Below, one piece after another: positions 1 to 5,546 of a stretch of DNA of 6,135 nt. The translations under genes and the position numbers were made by a program. The stretch is from Oscillospiraceae bacterium (GTDB taxonomy: Bacteria > Bacillota > Clostridia > Oscillospirales > Acutalibacteraceae), in the NCBI GenBank assembly GCA_902761265.1, contig CACWJV010000191.1, positions 1-6,135 on the forward strand, read 5' to 3'. Under the pieces are notes generated by a model, which searched no databases, was not told the DNA's origin, and worked only from the letters and a program-made list of their open reading frames with translations. Positions within the stretch are counted from its first letter, which is position 1. Every line of letters starts with the position of its first letter.

Positions 1-9
1 TACCAAAAT

Positions 10-38
10 ATTATAACACAGATGAAAGGGAAAAACAA
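10..38 (-). promoter_or_regulatory. Leftward sigma-A-type promoter for an off-window gene
   Basis: Read on the minus strand, TTGTTT (33-38) is followed after exactly 17 bases by TATAAT (10-15). The -10 box is perfect and the -35 box matches 4 of 6 consensus positions. Transcription would start near position 3 and leave the window, so a leftward gene probably lies outside. This makes 1-156 a divergent promoter region shared with the gene at 157. Confidence 0.5.
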
Positions 39-63
39 TCCTTCCCGCAAATGTTTCCGAACT

Positions 64-83
64 TCTGAAGATTCTCTGAAGAT
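64..83. promoter_or_regulatory. Two direct repeats one helical turn apart between divergent promoters
   Basis: TCTGAAGAT occurs at 64-72 and again at 75-83, a period of 11 bp. The pair lies between the leftward -35 box (33-38) and the rightward -35 box (96-101), ending 12 bp before the latter. Tandem half-sites one turn apart on the same DNA face are typical of OmpR/PhoB-type response regulators and other dimeric activators. The identity of any binding protein is unknown. Confidence 0.35.
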
Positions 84-95
84 CCGGTTTTTCTC

Positions 96-124
96 TTGCG
101 TTTCCCTTTGTGCTTAGCTACAAT
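96..124 (+). promoter_or_regulatory. Promoter of the 157-651 membrane protein gene
   Basis: TTGCGT (96-101) and TACAAT (119-124) are separated by exactly 17 bases, a good sigma-A arrangement. The predicted start near 131 gives a leader of about 26 bases before the ATG at 157. The leader contains the ribosome binding site AAAGGGGG at 142-149, seven bases from the start codon. Confidence 0.6.
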
Positions 125-156
125 GAGAGAAGCAGAAACCGAAAGGGGGCAGTACG

Positions 157-651
157 ATGGAACATGAACAAAACAACAGACGAAAAAAGAAAAGAACGCT
201 TTTGATTCCGGCAATCGCTGCGGCTGTTTGTTTCTTGATCGGCGCGGTTACGTTTTCCCTTTGGCACAGCAGACACTATACGATCCTGTTGGATCCGCAA
301 ACGGTTGAAATTCTGGAAACGGCAGACAGCGATGAGGTTGCGGTTCGGATTACCGGAAAAGCGCGGCAGTGGTGGTTCGATCTGTCCACACACACGTTTC
401 ATGTGCAAAAGCATTACAGCGGCGATCTGCCGTATGAGGTGCTGCCGTCAGAGAATATTACGACGTCCTTTTTCAAAAGTGCCGATTTTTCCGTCACAGC
501 CTTTTGTCGGAAATATGAGCTGCGGCATGTGCTGCTTGGCGTCACTTCGGCGGACGGAGAGCGGCTCAACGATATCGGCTACTATCTTATGAGGGATAAA
601 AAGCTGTTCCGGTATAAAACCGTGGACGCGCTGCCTGCGCGCGAGCCGTGA
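157..651 (+). CDS. Single-pass membrane protein of unknown function, 164 aa
   Basis: I do not recognise a family. The protein starts with a strongly basic cytoplasmic stretch (residues 9-13, RKKKR). One hydrophobic helix follows (about 14-36), then a soluble domain of about 125 residues. By the positive-inside rule the C-terminal domain should lie outside the membrane. There is no lipobox or clear signal-peptidase site, so it is probably a membrane-anchored type II protein. The soluble part alternates short hydrophobic and polar segments, which suggests a beta-rich fold. The ATG is supported by AAAGGGGG seven bases upstream and by a promoter with 17-bp spacing. The gene is monocistronic: it ends at a bidirectional terminator shared with the convergent DUF4474 gene. 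The direct repeats upstream suggest regulated expression. I am confident it is a real gene, but its function is unknown. Confidence 0.8.
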   Translation: MEHEQNNRRKKKRTLLIPAIAAAVCFLIGAVTFSLWHSRHYTILLDPQTVEILETADSDEVAVRITGKARQWWFDLSTHTFHVQKHYSGDLPYEVLPSENITTSFFKSADFSVTAFCRKYELRHVLLGVTSADGERLNDIGYYLMRDKKLFRYKTVDALPAREP

Positions 652-672
652 GCGCCATCGCGGTTACAATGC

Positions 673-709
673 AAAAAAAGGACTGCCGCAGCAGTCCTTT
701 ACTTTTTTT
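673..709. terminator. Bidirectional intrinsic terminator between convergent genes
   Basis: A perfect 10-bp stem (AAAGGACTGC at 677-686, GCAGTCCTTT at 691-700) closes a CGCA loop. On the plus strand a T-run follows (703-709); on the minus strand the A-run at 673-679 becomes the T-run. It therefore can end both the gene stopping at 651 and the leftward gene stopping at 708. The TAA of the leftward gene lies in the T-tract, leaving almost no 3' untranslated region before the hairpin. Confidence 0.9.
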
Positions 710-1861
710 AAAACCTTCCGTTCACGGTCAGCCCGTCGGTGGTGTAGCTGACATCGTGGGCGCCGTGGCTGTCGAGGGCGGCGGTGAAGGCGCTGAACAG
801 CTCTTCGTCTGGGAAGGTGATGGAAAACGTCATGGTCAGATCCTTCGGCTGATAGAGGACTTTGCTGAGTTGAAACGCGCTCATCCACCAGTGCGTCACC
901 GGGCCGCGGGAAAACAATAGCTTGTCGCCGTGATACAGCGCGGCGCTCATCTCCATCAGCTCGTCGTCGCCGGCAGCTTTGTAAAATGTGCCGATGCTGC
1001 CGGGCTTGCGGTTGTAGACGCCGACCTCCACACCGTTGGTGCAAACGCCGTAGTTGCCCTTCCAGAGCTGGATCATCCATTCCTTGCCGTGCGCGTCAAA
1101 ATGGAAACGGCGGGTGCTCATGTTGAACAGAAACGTGCTGTTGGCCAACAGGTCATAGAACCGGTCAAAGCCCAGCGACCGCTGCCAGCAGTGGACGGCG
1201 CCGTAGATCACAAGGTCCTCGATACTGAAATCGAAGCCGAGGTCGATCAGACCCTTGTCGCTGTTGCCGTGCACCTGACCGGTGGTTTGGTTGATAAACA
1301 GCCCCGGGCTGATCACAGCCTTTTCGCCGTCGTCATAGCAGATATCCATCATCACCTGCAGCTCGTCCGGGTTGTTTTCAGCCGACACCGTGTAAATATC
1401 CACTTCGCGGATGATGCTGTAATATACACCCATCAGATACAGCAGATAGCCCAAAAGCGTCTGATCATTTGCATACGCCTCGTCGCGCAGCGAAAAGAGC
1501 TTTTCGCGCAGCGCAGCGGTGTCCAGCCGAAACGCTTTTACGGCGATCTCCGCCGGCGCGTTGAGATTCGGAATCGAACCGATGAGCATCGGCACGTCGA
1601 TGCCGGAATGCGCGGCGATATAGGCGCAAAGCTCCGTCAGCGTGTCGTCGATTTTGGCGTTGAGATAGCGGTCTTCGTCTTTCGGAAACGGACCGGCGCG
1701 CCGTGGTCGTCCACATAGGTCACGTACTCCGACAGCGAGTGCAGCGTTTTGAAATCGGCGTCGCCCATCGAGTGTTCGTTGCGGTTGCCGAACATGGCGG
1801 GAACCAGCGTTTGCAAAAACAACAGGGGGATCAGCAGAATTGAGATCCATTTTTCAAACAT
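708..1861 (-). CDS. Exported/membrane-anchored DUF4474 protein, interrupted by a frameshift
   Basis: The best reading starts at ATG 1859-1861, after AGGAG at about 1871-1876, in one frame to residue 59 (F, 1685-1687). It then continues in the -1 frame from P (1683-1685), giving about 384 residues. The first frame alone ends after 74 residues; the second has no good start. Residues 5-21 (ISILLIPLLFLQTLVPA) form a signal peptide or anchor. The C-terminal part, about 210-384, matches my memory of DUF4474: the landmarks are CWQRSLGFDRFYD, GKEWMIQLWKGNYG, EVGVY and THWW. DUF4474 occurs mainly in Clostridia, and its function is not established. The gene has its own perfect promoter and ends in the shared terminator. 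The break could be a sequencing error or a recent inactivation. Codons downstream remain intact over 325 residues, which favours an error or a very recent event. Confidence 0.75.
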
Positions 1862-1870
1862 GTTGACGTT

Positions 1871-1876
1871 CTCCTT
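1871..1876 (-). promoter_or_regulatory. Ribosome binding site deciding the DUF4474 start
   Basis: AAGGAG on the minus strand lies nine bases before the ATG at 1861. It selects the upstream frame encoding MFEKWISILL as the true N terminus, not the longer overlapping frame whose nominal ATG at 1850 has no such site. Confidence 0.7.
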
Positions 1877-1906
1877 GGTTCAGTTTGCGCGGGGGTACCA
1901 AACTTC

Positions 1907-1935
1907 ATTATAGCGCAGAATGCTGCGATTGTCAA
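1907..1935 (-). promoter_or_regulatory. Perfect-consensus promoter of the DUF4474 gene, with a dyad in the spacer
   Basis: On the minus strand TTGACA (1930-1935) and TATAAT (1907-1912) are separated by exactly 17 bases, so both boxes are perfect. The predicted start near 1900 gives a leader of about 39 bases. The spacer contains the inverted repeat CGCAG-N4-CTGCG (1914-1918 and 1923-1927), which could be a repressor site between the two boxes. It could also be chance in GC-rich DNA. Confidence 0.8.
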
Positions 1936-1970
1936 ATGGAAACGTCTGCGGCTGCGCTCGATGCTGTGTT

Positions 1971-2051
1971 TTACACCTTCGGAAAAACAACCGGCAGCCA
2001 GTTGAGCAGCAGGATATACCATGCGCGCAAAATGTTCAGAATGTGTTCCAT
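1971..2051 (-). CDS. Small hydrophobic protein, 26 aa
   Basis: Between cdsA and the DUF4474 gene, the minus strand has an ATG at 2049-2051, an AGAAGG ribosome binding site seven bases before it (2059-2064), and 26 codons ending in TAA at 1971-1973. The peptide begins MEHILNILRAWY and ends PVVFPKV. It is very hydrophobic, with two tryptophans and a leucine-rich run at residues 12-19, so it could insert in or lie on the membrane. It ends with a basic residue two from the C terminus. The ORF starts 45 bases after the cdsA stop, so it could be read with cdsA or from its own weak promoter. No family is recognised. Support rests on the ribosome binding site, the non-random composition and the position. 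A chance ORF cannot be excluded. Confidence 0.5.
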   Translation of the reverse strand: MEHILNILRAWYILLLNWLPVVFPKV

Positions 2052-2074
2052 GTCGTCACCTTCTTTCTCTTTAT

Positions 2075-2103
2075 ATGATACACCCGTCGGGGCAATTATG
2101 CAA
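2075..2103 (-). promoter_or_regulatory. Possible promoter of the small ORF, overlapping the cdsA stop
   Basis: On the minus strand TTGCAT (2098-2103) precedes TATCAT (2075-2080) by 17 bases. The -10 box matches 5 of 6 positions but the -35 box only 3 of 6. It overlaps the stop codon of cdsA (2096-2098) and would give a leader of about 17 bases. No terminator is visible between cdsA and the small ORF, so readthrough is an alternative. Confidence 0.3.
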
Positions 2104-2935
2104 GCGGAAACAGCGAAAACGCCAAAACGCAGACCGGCAGCGCGAACAGCACGCTGTCAAACCGGTCCAGCACGCCGCCGTGTTCGGGCATGAAGGTGCC
2201 GAAATCCTTGATGCCGACGCTGCGCTTGATTGCGGAAAATGTCAGATCGCCCAGCGCCCCAAACAGCGCGCCGACTGCGCCGACGCCGATGAACAGCGGC
2301 AGCGATACCCCGTGGCCGCACGCACGCAGAATCAGCGCATAGATCAGCATACCCACAGCGCCGCCGGCGATTCCGCAGAAAAAGCCCTCCACGGTTTTGT
2401 TCGGGCTGACCCGCGGGCAAAGCTTGTGTTTGCCGAACGCCATCCCGCCCAGCAGCGCCAGCGAATCCGCCGCCCACGCTGCCACAAGCGGGGAAAGCAG
2501 CAGCAGCCGTCCGCCCTCGAGCGTCAGCAGATACAAGAACAGCGCGGTGATGCCGGACGGCACGAACGCCGCAAACACAGCGGCCGCGCCTTCCTGCGCG
2601 TCGGCGGCCTTGTCGGTGAAAACGGCAGGCGTAAACGCGAACGCGAACGCCAAAAACAGCCATACGCCCCACCAGAGCGCCGGCAGATGATAGACTGCCG
2701 CCCAGATCACGCCGATCGCCTGCACCACAGAGAGTACGACGAGATACCGGTGCCGGACAAAGCCGGTGGCGGTGGTGAACTCATACGCCGCCAGCGCGGC
2801 AACGACGCTCAAAAAGATGCACACGCCCCAGGTCGGCGCCTTCAGCAGCACGGCGACGCTGCCGGCTGAACCGCACACGGCGACCAGCGCTTTGACCAGC
2901 AGGGCTTTTTTTCGGGAAGTGGATGCCTGTTTCAT
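2096..2935 (-). CDS. cdsA: Phosphatidate cytidylyltransferase (CDP-diacylglycerol synthase)
   Basis: CdsA is an integral membrane enzyme that joins phosphatidic acid and CTP to give CDP-diacylglycerol and pyrophosphate. CDP-diacylglycerol is the precursor of phosphatidylglycerol, cardiolipin and phosphatidylserine. The 279-residue length is normal. The family signature is complete at residues 234-260: SAIKRSVGIKD, then MPEHGGVLDRFD, including the conserved KR, KD, HGG and DRxD residues. Upstream, D157 and SPNKTVEG (177-184) match the other conserved cytosolic elements. Several hydrophobic helices fill residues 15-55, 65-105, 115-160 and 185-230. The start is supported by AGGAGG (2943-2948) before the ATG at 2933-2935. 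In many Firmicutes cdsA sits in a uppS-cdsA-dxr-rseP cluster. Here it stands apart and is divergent from a lipid kinase gene whose product makes its substrate. Identification is very secure. Confidence 0.96.
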   Translation of the reverse strand: MKQASTSRKKALLVKALVAVCGSAGSVAVLLKAPTWGVCIFLSVVAALAAYEFTTATGFVRHRYLVVLSVVQAIGVIWAAVYHLPALWWGVWLFLAFAFAFTPAVFTDKAADAQEGAAAVFAAFVPSGITALFLYLLTLEGGRLLLLSPLVAAWAADSLALLGGMAFGKHKLCPRVSPNKTVEGFFCGIAGGAVGMLIYALILRACGHGVSLPLFIGVGAVGALFGALGDLTFSAIKRSVGIKDFGTFMPEHGGVLDRFDSVLFALPVCVLAFSLFPLA

Positions 2936-3027
2936 AAGAAAACCTCCTGCAACACAAAAATATAAAAATGTATAATAAGATATAAAAAACGATAATCCTG
3001 TCGACTAGGTAACAAAGCAGAAAAAAG
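2936..3027. promoter_or_regulatory. AT-rich divergent promoter region between cdsA and the lipid kinase gene
   Basis: The stretch 2951-2994 is almost pure A/T inside an otherwise GC-rich window and contains several TATAAT-like words (for example 2971-2976 on the plus strand, TATTAT and TATACA on the minus strand). None pairs with a convincing -35 box at 16-18 bp, so I cannot place individual promoters. The region must hold the start sites for cdsA and probably for the kinase gene. Confidence 0.4.
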
Positions 3028-3096
3028 TTGCCCCTTCTCTTTTCCCGTTTTCCGACTAAGATGAATAGTATCAATCCATCGGGAAAGGGTGGGCAA
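3028..3096 (+). promoter_or_regulatory. Long inverted repeat enclosing the ribosome binding site of the lipid kinase gene
   Basis: CTTTTCCCG (3039-3047) can pair with CGGGAAAGG (3080-3088) over nine pairs, including one G-U. TTGCCC (3028-3033) pairs with GGGCAA (3091-3096) over six more. The arms enclose 32 bases. The right arm is the purine-rich ribosome binding stretch (about 3082-3092) directly before the ATG at 3099. If the transcript starts upstream of 3028, the leader could mask its own ribosome binding site. Alternatively it is a DNA operator. Confidence 0.4.
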
Positions 3097-3098
3097 AC

Positions 3099-4082
3099 AT
3101 GTCTAAAATTGTTGATCTCTACCAGCCGGGTAAAACCCTGCTGATCTATAATCCGCGCGCCGGCAGAAGCACCGCACGGCCGCAGTTGTCCGAAATTGTG
3201 TCGCTGCTGCAGCCGTCGTTCGGCGAACTGGTGGTGCAAACCACACTGCACCCCGGCCACGCAAGAGAGCTGGCGCAGGCGCTTGGTAACAATTACGACA
3301 CCGTCATCTGCTGCGGCGGCGACGGCACGCTCAACGAGACGATCAACGGGTTGCTTTTGGGCGGCGCCACAGCCAGGGTCGGCTATATTCCGATCGGTTC
3401 AACCAATGACCTTGCTAAAAATATCGGCGTGCCGACCGATCTGCATCAGGCGGCGTTTCTGCTTTCGCGCGGCGACACGCATCGCTATGACATCGGGCAG
3501 TTCAACGGCCGGTACTTTACCTATTTTGCATCGTTCGGCCCGGGTGTGTCGGTGTCGTATTCCACGCCGCAAAAAATGAAAAACGCGCTGGGCTATGCCG
3601 CCTATATGATCAACGGCTTTTTGTTTCAGGTGATCCCAACCTTGCGGCAGGTCAAGCCGAAGCATATCAAAATCACCTGTGACGGCCATGTGATCGAGGA
3701 CGACTTCTATTTCGGCGCGGTGTCCAACGCCTACAGTGTGGCCGGCGGCATGTTCCGCTACAGCGAACGCGACGTGCGGTTCAACGACGGCTTGTTCGAA
3801 GTGATGCTCGTGCGCCGGCTGCGCCATGCAACACAGATTTTTCCCATGCTTTACAAGATGCACCGCCACGATTACGACGGCAAAACGCTTTTGCTGTTAC
3901 AGGCGAAGGATCTCACATTTGAATTTTCCGAGCCGGTGCCGTGGACGCTCGACGGCGAACGCGGCGGCGCGGTGACAAAGGCGGAGATCCATGTTTTGCC
4001 AAGCGCCGTGCAGATCAGCTGCGACGGGAAGCAGGGCTTTCTGCCCCAGCCGGCAGCGACGAAGAAGACAGAAAGTCGCTGA
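3099..4082 (+). CDS. Diacylglycerol/lipid kinase of the DgkB/YegS/BmrU family
   Basis: This is a soluble, membrane-associated kinase that phosphorylates diacylglycerol or a related lipid with ATP. In Gram-positives such enzymes return diacylglycerol released by lipoteichoic acid synthesis to phosphatidate. The 327 residues cover the family: the start LLIYNPRAG (14-22), the nucleotide loop GGDGTLNE (73-80), IPIGSTNDLAK (97-107, normally GTxND), and the C-terminal LDGE (284-287). D285 and E287 correspond to the acidic pair implicated in DgkB catalysis. D229-G230 in FNDGLFEV is also conserved. The ATG follows a GGGAAAGGGTGGG stretch. The gene is divergent from cdsA, whose product uses phosphatidate, which supports diacylglycerol as substrate. 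The last 68 bases overlap the end of the convergent TetR gene. No terminator is visible after it. Family assignment is secure; the exact lipid substrate and a gene symbol are not. Confidence 0.92.
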   Translation: MSKIVDLYQPGKTLLIYNPRAGRSTARPQLSEIVSLLQPSFGELVVQTTLHPGHARELAQALGNNYDTVICCGGDGTLNETINGLLLGGATARVGYIPIGSTNDLAKNIGVPTDLHQAAFLLSRGDTHRYDIGQFNGRYFTYFASFGPGVSVSYSTPQKMKNALGYAAYMINGFLFQVIPTLRQVKPKHIKITCDGHVIEDDFYFGAVSNAYSVAGGMFRYSERDVRFNDGLFEVMLVRRLRHATQIFPMLYKMHRHDYDGKTLLLLQAKDLTFEFSEPVPWTLDGERGGAVTKAEIHVLPSAVQISCDGKQGFLPQPAATKKTESR

Positions 4083-4638
4083 CCCCGTAAAACGACAGGC
4101 GGCTGACGGTTTTGGTCAGCTCGTCCAATGACAGCGTGCGGTCGCTCTGGAACCAGTGCTGATACACGCTCATGAGCCCCGAAAACGTAAAGTGGATCCC
4201 GAGCTCCAACTCCCGCTGCGCGATCGGCAGCCGCGCCTGCATGGAGACCAGCGCGTGCGCCTTGAGCCGGGAAAACAGCTTGTCGCGCAGCGAGTTGTTG
4301 CCGTTCATGCACAGCAGGTTGCCGTAAAAGTCGATGTCCTTCTGCAAAAGCTGCGTCAGCTTTTCATAGATCATGGCCGGGTTGCGCAGATCGATGCTGC
4401 CGCTGGCTTCCCGCAGCATCCGGTCAAAGTCGTCGACGATGCTGTTTTCGATCTCGTCCATCACCTGATAGACGCCGCGGTAGTGGTTGTAAAACGTCTT
4501 GCGGTTGATGTCGGCGCGTTCGGCGATGTCCTTGACGGTGATCTGGTTGACGTCCTTTTCCGCAAGCAGGGCGGCAAAGGCGTTGCGGATGGCGCGTTTG
4601 GTTTTGCGCACACGGCGCTCTTCGGTGTCATACAGCAT
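4015..4638 (-). CDS. TetR/AcrR-family transcriptional regulator
   Basis: This is a one-component repressor-type protein of 207 residues, normal for the family. The N-terminal DNA-binding domain runs over about residues 12-60, with the helix-turn-helix at 33-53 (ITVKDIAERADINRKTFYNHY in two pieces: ITVKDIAERAD, INRKTFYNHY). The C-terminal domain (about 75-190) resembles the DhaS-like TetR subgroup: a moderately hydrophobic segment FTFSGLMSVYQHWF followed by SLDELTKTVSRL. The ligand cannot be predicted. The start is supported by AAGGGAG (4646-4652). Residues after about 190 (serine-, alanine- and proline-rich) are encoded within the 68-base tail overlap with the kinase gene and look like an appended extension. 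A perfect palindrome in its own promoter suggests autorepression. Targets are unknown; the convergent kinase gene is not an obvious one. Confidence 0.92.
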   Translation of the reverse strand: MLYDTEERRVRKTKRAIRNAFAALLAEKDVNQITVKDIAERADINRKTFYNHYRGVYQVMDEIENSIVDDFDRMLREASGSIDLRNPAMIYEKLTQLLQKDIDFYGNLLCMNGNNSLRDKLFSRLKAHALVSMQARLPIAQRELELGIHFTFSGLMSVYQHWFQSDRTLSLDELTKTVSRLSFYGVSDFLSSSSLPAGAESPASRRS

Positions 4639-4667
4639 GGAAACGCTCCCTTCGGTTCGGTATCAGT

Positions 4668-4702
4668 TGTATTATAATACACAGATGTGAAAAAATCTAC
4701 AA
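4668..4702 (-). promoter_or_regulatory. TetR gene promoter with an overlapping palindromic operator
   Basis: On the minus strand TTGTAG (4697-4702) and TATTAT (4674-4679) are 17 bases apart. The -10 lies inside the perfect 14-bp palindrome TGTATTATAATACA (4668-4681). A TetR dimer bound there would block RNA polymerase at its own promoter, the usual autoregulatory arrangement of this family. The palindrome could also be partly a by-product of the TATAAT sequence itself. Confidence 0.55.
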
Positions 4703-4749
4703 GGATACTGTTGCGGAAAAATGACGAAATTATGAATCGGCGCCGTTTC

Positions 4750-4778
4750 TTGACAAACGTGCCGGTTTTCGCTATAAT
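4750..4778 (+). promoter_or_regulatory. Perfect-consensus promoter of rnpB
   Basis: TTGACA (4750-4755) and TATAAT (4773-4778) are separated by exactly 17 bases. The expected start, about seven bases after the -10 box, is 4785, which is the first base of the P1 helix of RNase P RNA. A full-consensus promoter fits a constitutive, abundant RNA. Confidence 0.92.
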
Positions 4779-4783
4779 ACCCG

Positions 4784-5120
4784 GGAGTGGATTGGGCAGT
4801 CGCGGGTCGCAAGACACGAGGAAAGTCCGAGCTCCAAACAGCAGGGTAACGGCTAACGGCCGCCGAGGGTGACCTTAGGGAAAGTGCAACAGAAAGAAAC
4901 CGCCGCGTTTGCGGTAAGGATGGAACGGCGAGGTAAGAGCTCACCGGCGCACAGGAGACTGTGCGGCCATGTAAACCCTACCCGGAGCAACACCGACCGG
5001 ATGCAGCAATGCACGCTCGCTGGGCGCATATCCGACGGGTGGCTTGAGCCTGCCGGCAACGGCAGGCCTAGACAGATGACTGCCTTCAATGACAGAACTC
5101 GGCTTACAGATCCACTCGAC
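4784..5120 (+). ncRNA. rnpB: RNase P RNA (catalytic RNA of ribonuclease P), class A-like
   Basis: This RNA, with the RnpA protein, cleaves the 5' leader from precursor tRNAs. The universal 5' motif GAGGAAAGTCCGAGCTCC is at 4818-4835 and the 3' motif GACAGAACTCGGCTTACAG at 5091-5109. Their CCGAG (4827-4831) and CTCGG (5098-5102) are complementary, a covarying form of the usual CCGGG/CCCGG pair. AGACAGATGACTGCC near 5070 is also conserved. P1 closes the molecule: GAGTGGAT (4785-4792) pairs with ATCCACTC (5110-5117). A hairpin GCACAG-GAGA-CTGTGC (4949-4964) fits P12 with a GNRA loop. The length of about 335 bases is usual. The layout looks like the ancestral class A rather than the Bacillus class B type, as expected in Clostridia. 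The gene has its own promoter and terminator, with no partner genes. Confidence 0.97.
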
Positions 5121-5147
5121 AAAAACCGCCTGCGGGCGGTTTTTTGT
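5121..5147 (+). terminator. Intrinsic terminator of rnpB
   Basis: AAAAACCGCC (5121-5130), loop TGCG, then GGCGGTTTTTT (5135 onward) form a strong GC stem followed by a T-run to about 5145. It begins right after the P1 closing strand. Confidence 0.93.
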
Positions 5148-5157
5148 TTAGGACCGA

Positions 5158-5220
5158 GGGACAAGGGACTAGGGATTAGGGACTAGGGATTAGGGATTAG
5201 GGATTAGGGATTAGGGGCAA
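5158..5220. repeat. Nine in-phase heptamers of GGGATTA type
   Basis: The stretch divides without gap into nine 7-base units: GGGACAA, GGGACTA, GGGATTA, GGGACTA, four GGGATTA, and GGGGCAA. Only the two outer units are degenerate. The array begins about ten bases after the rnpB terminator T-run and encodes no supported protein. Regular GGG tracts spaced by four bases could form a G-quadruplex on the plus strand. Slippage during replication is the simplest origin. Confidence 0.9.
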
Positions 5221-5243
5221 GGCATAAGATGATTGACTGTACC

Positions 5244-5420
5244 GTGACAAGGGCGCTGTGTTTTGTCACAGTTTTGTCACACCGAAAACCCAGACGTGGC
5301 GGGGGTTTATCGGGCTTGTGTGACAAAAGTGACAACTTTTTCAAGTCAGTGAAAAAAAACAAAACAACATAAAAACGTGTCATAAACTGAAAAATCCTGT
5401 CACCTTTGTCACATTGTCAC
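5244..5420. repeat. Cluster of eight TGTCAC/GTGACA hexamers
   Basis: Exact copies lie at 5244, 5264, 5275, 5320, 5329, 5398, 5407 and 5415, with a near-copy TGTCAT at about 5378. They come mostly in pairs or triplets 8-11 bp apart. GTGACAAAAGTGACA (5320-5334) and TGTCACCTTTGTCAC (5398-5412) are inverted copies with 14 of 15 bases matching. A hairpin AAACCC/GGGTTT (5286-5291, 5303-5308) lies between pairs. No convincing ORF is present. Clustered, phased half-sites suggest multiple binding of one protein, but none is identifiable here. Confidence 0.65.
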
Positions 5421-5546
5421 AGCGCACGCAGTGTCGAATCAAATGCTGCCGCAGGCAGCCACCATAGCAGCCGTCCCCTTTGGGTTGCGGGTCGCCGGTG
5501 GCGACCTTTGCCGCAGGCAAAAGCAACGACCGAGGCGGCAGGCGAG
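5421..5546. repeat. Hairpin-rich noncoding stretch, probably degraded repeat elements
   Basis: Three perfect short hairpins follow one another: GCTGCC-GCA-GGCAGC (5445-5459), GGTCGCC-GGT-GGCGACC (5490-5506) and TTTGCC-GCA-GGCAAA (5507-5521). All have three-base loops. Open frames here are short, without ribosome binding sites, and read through the hairpins. The stretch resembles the intergenic repeat debris common in Oscillospiraceae genomes (from memory, not searched). Confidence 0.5.

Noticed and set aside
1677..1690. Programmed -1 ribosomal frameshift in the DUF4474 gene
   Set aside because: The offset is -1 and AAG could slip to AAA, but the site has no X-XXY-YYZ heptamer (the P-site codon CGA would slip to CCG), and I see no clear stimulatory hairpin just downstream.
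930..1718. Long plus-strand open frame of 262 codons opposite the DUF4474 gene
   Set aside because: Its translation is low in recognisable motifs and rich in Val, Ala, His and Arg, as expected of an antisense shadow. The minus strand carries the recognisable domain and promoter.
2021..2869. Long plus-strand open frame of 282 codons opposite cdsA
   Set aside because: It is Arg/Gln/Ala-rich and without motifs. The complementary strand encodes a complete CdsA signature with a proper ribosome binding site.
4853..5186. Protein-coding frames on both strands over rnpB
   Set aside because: The region is fully explained by RNase P RNA with its conserved motifs, promoter and terminator.
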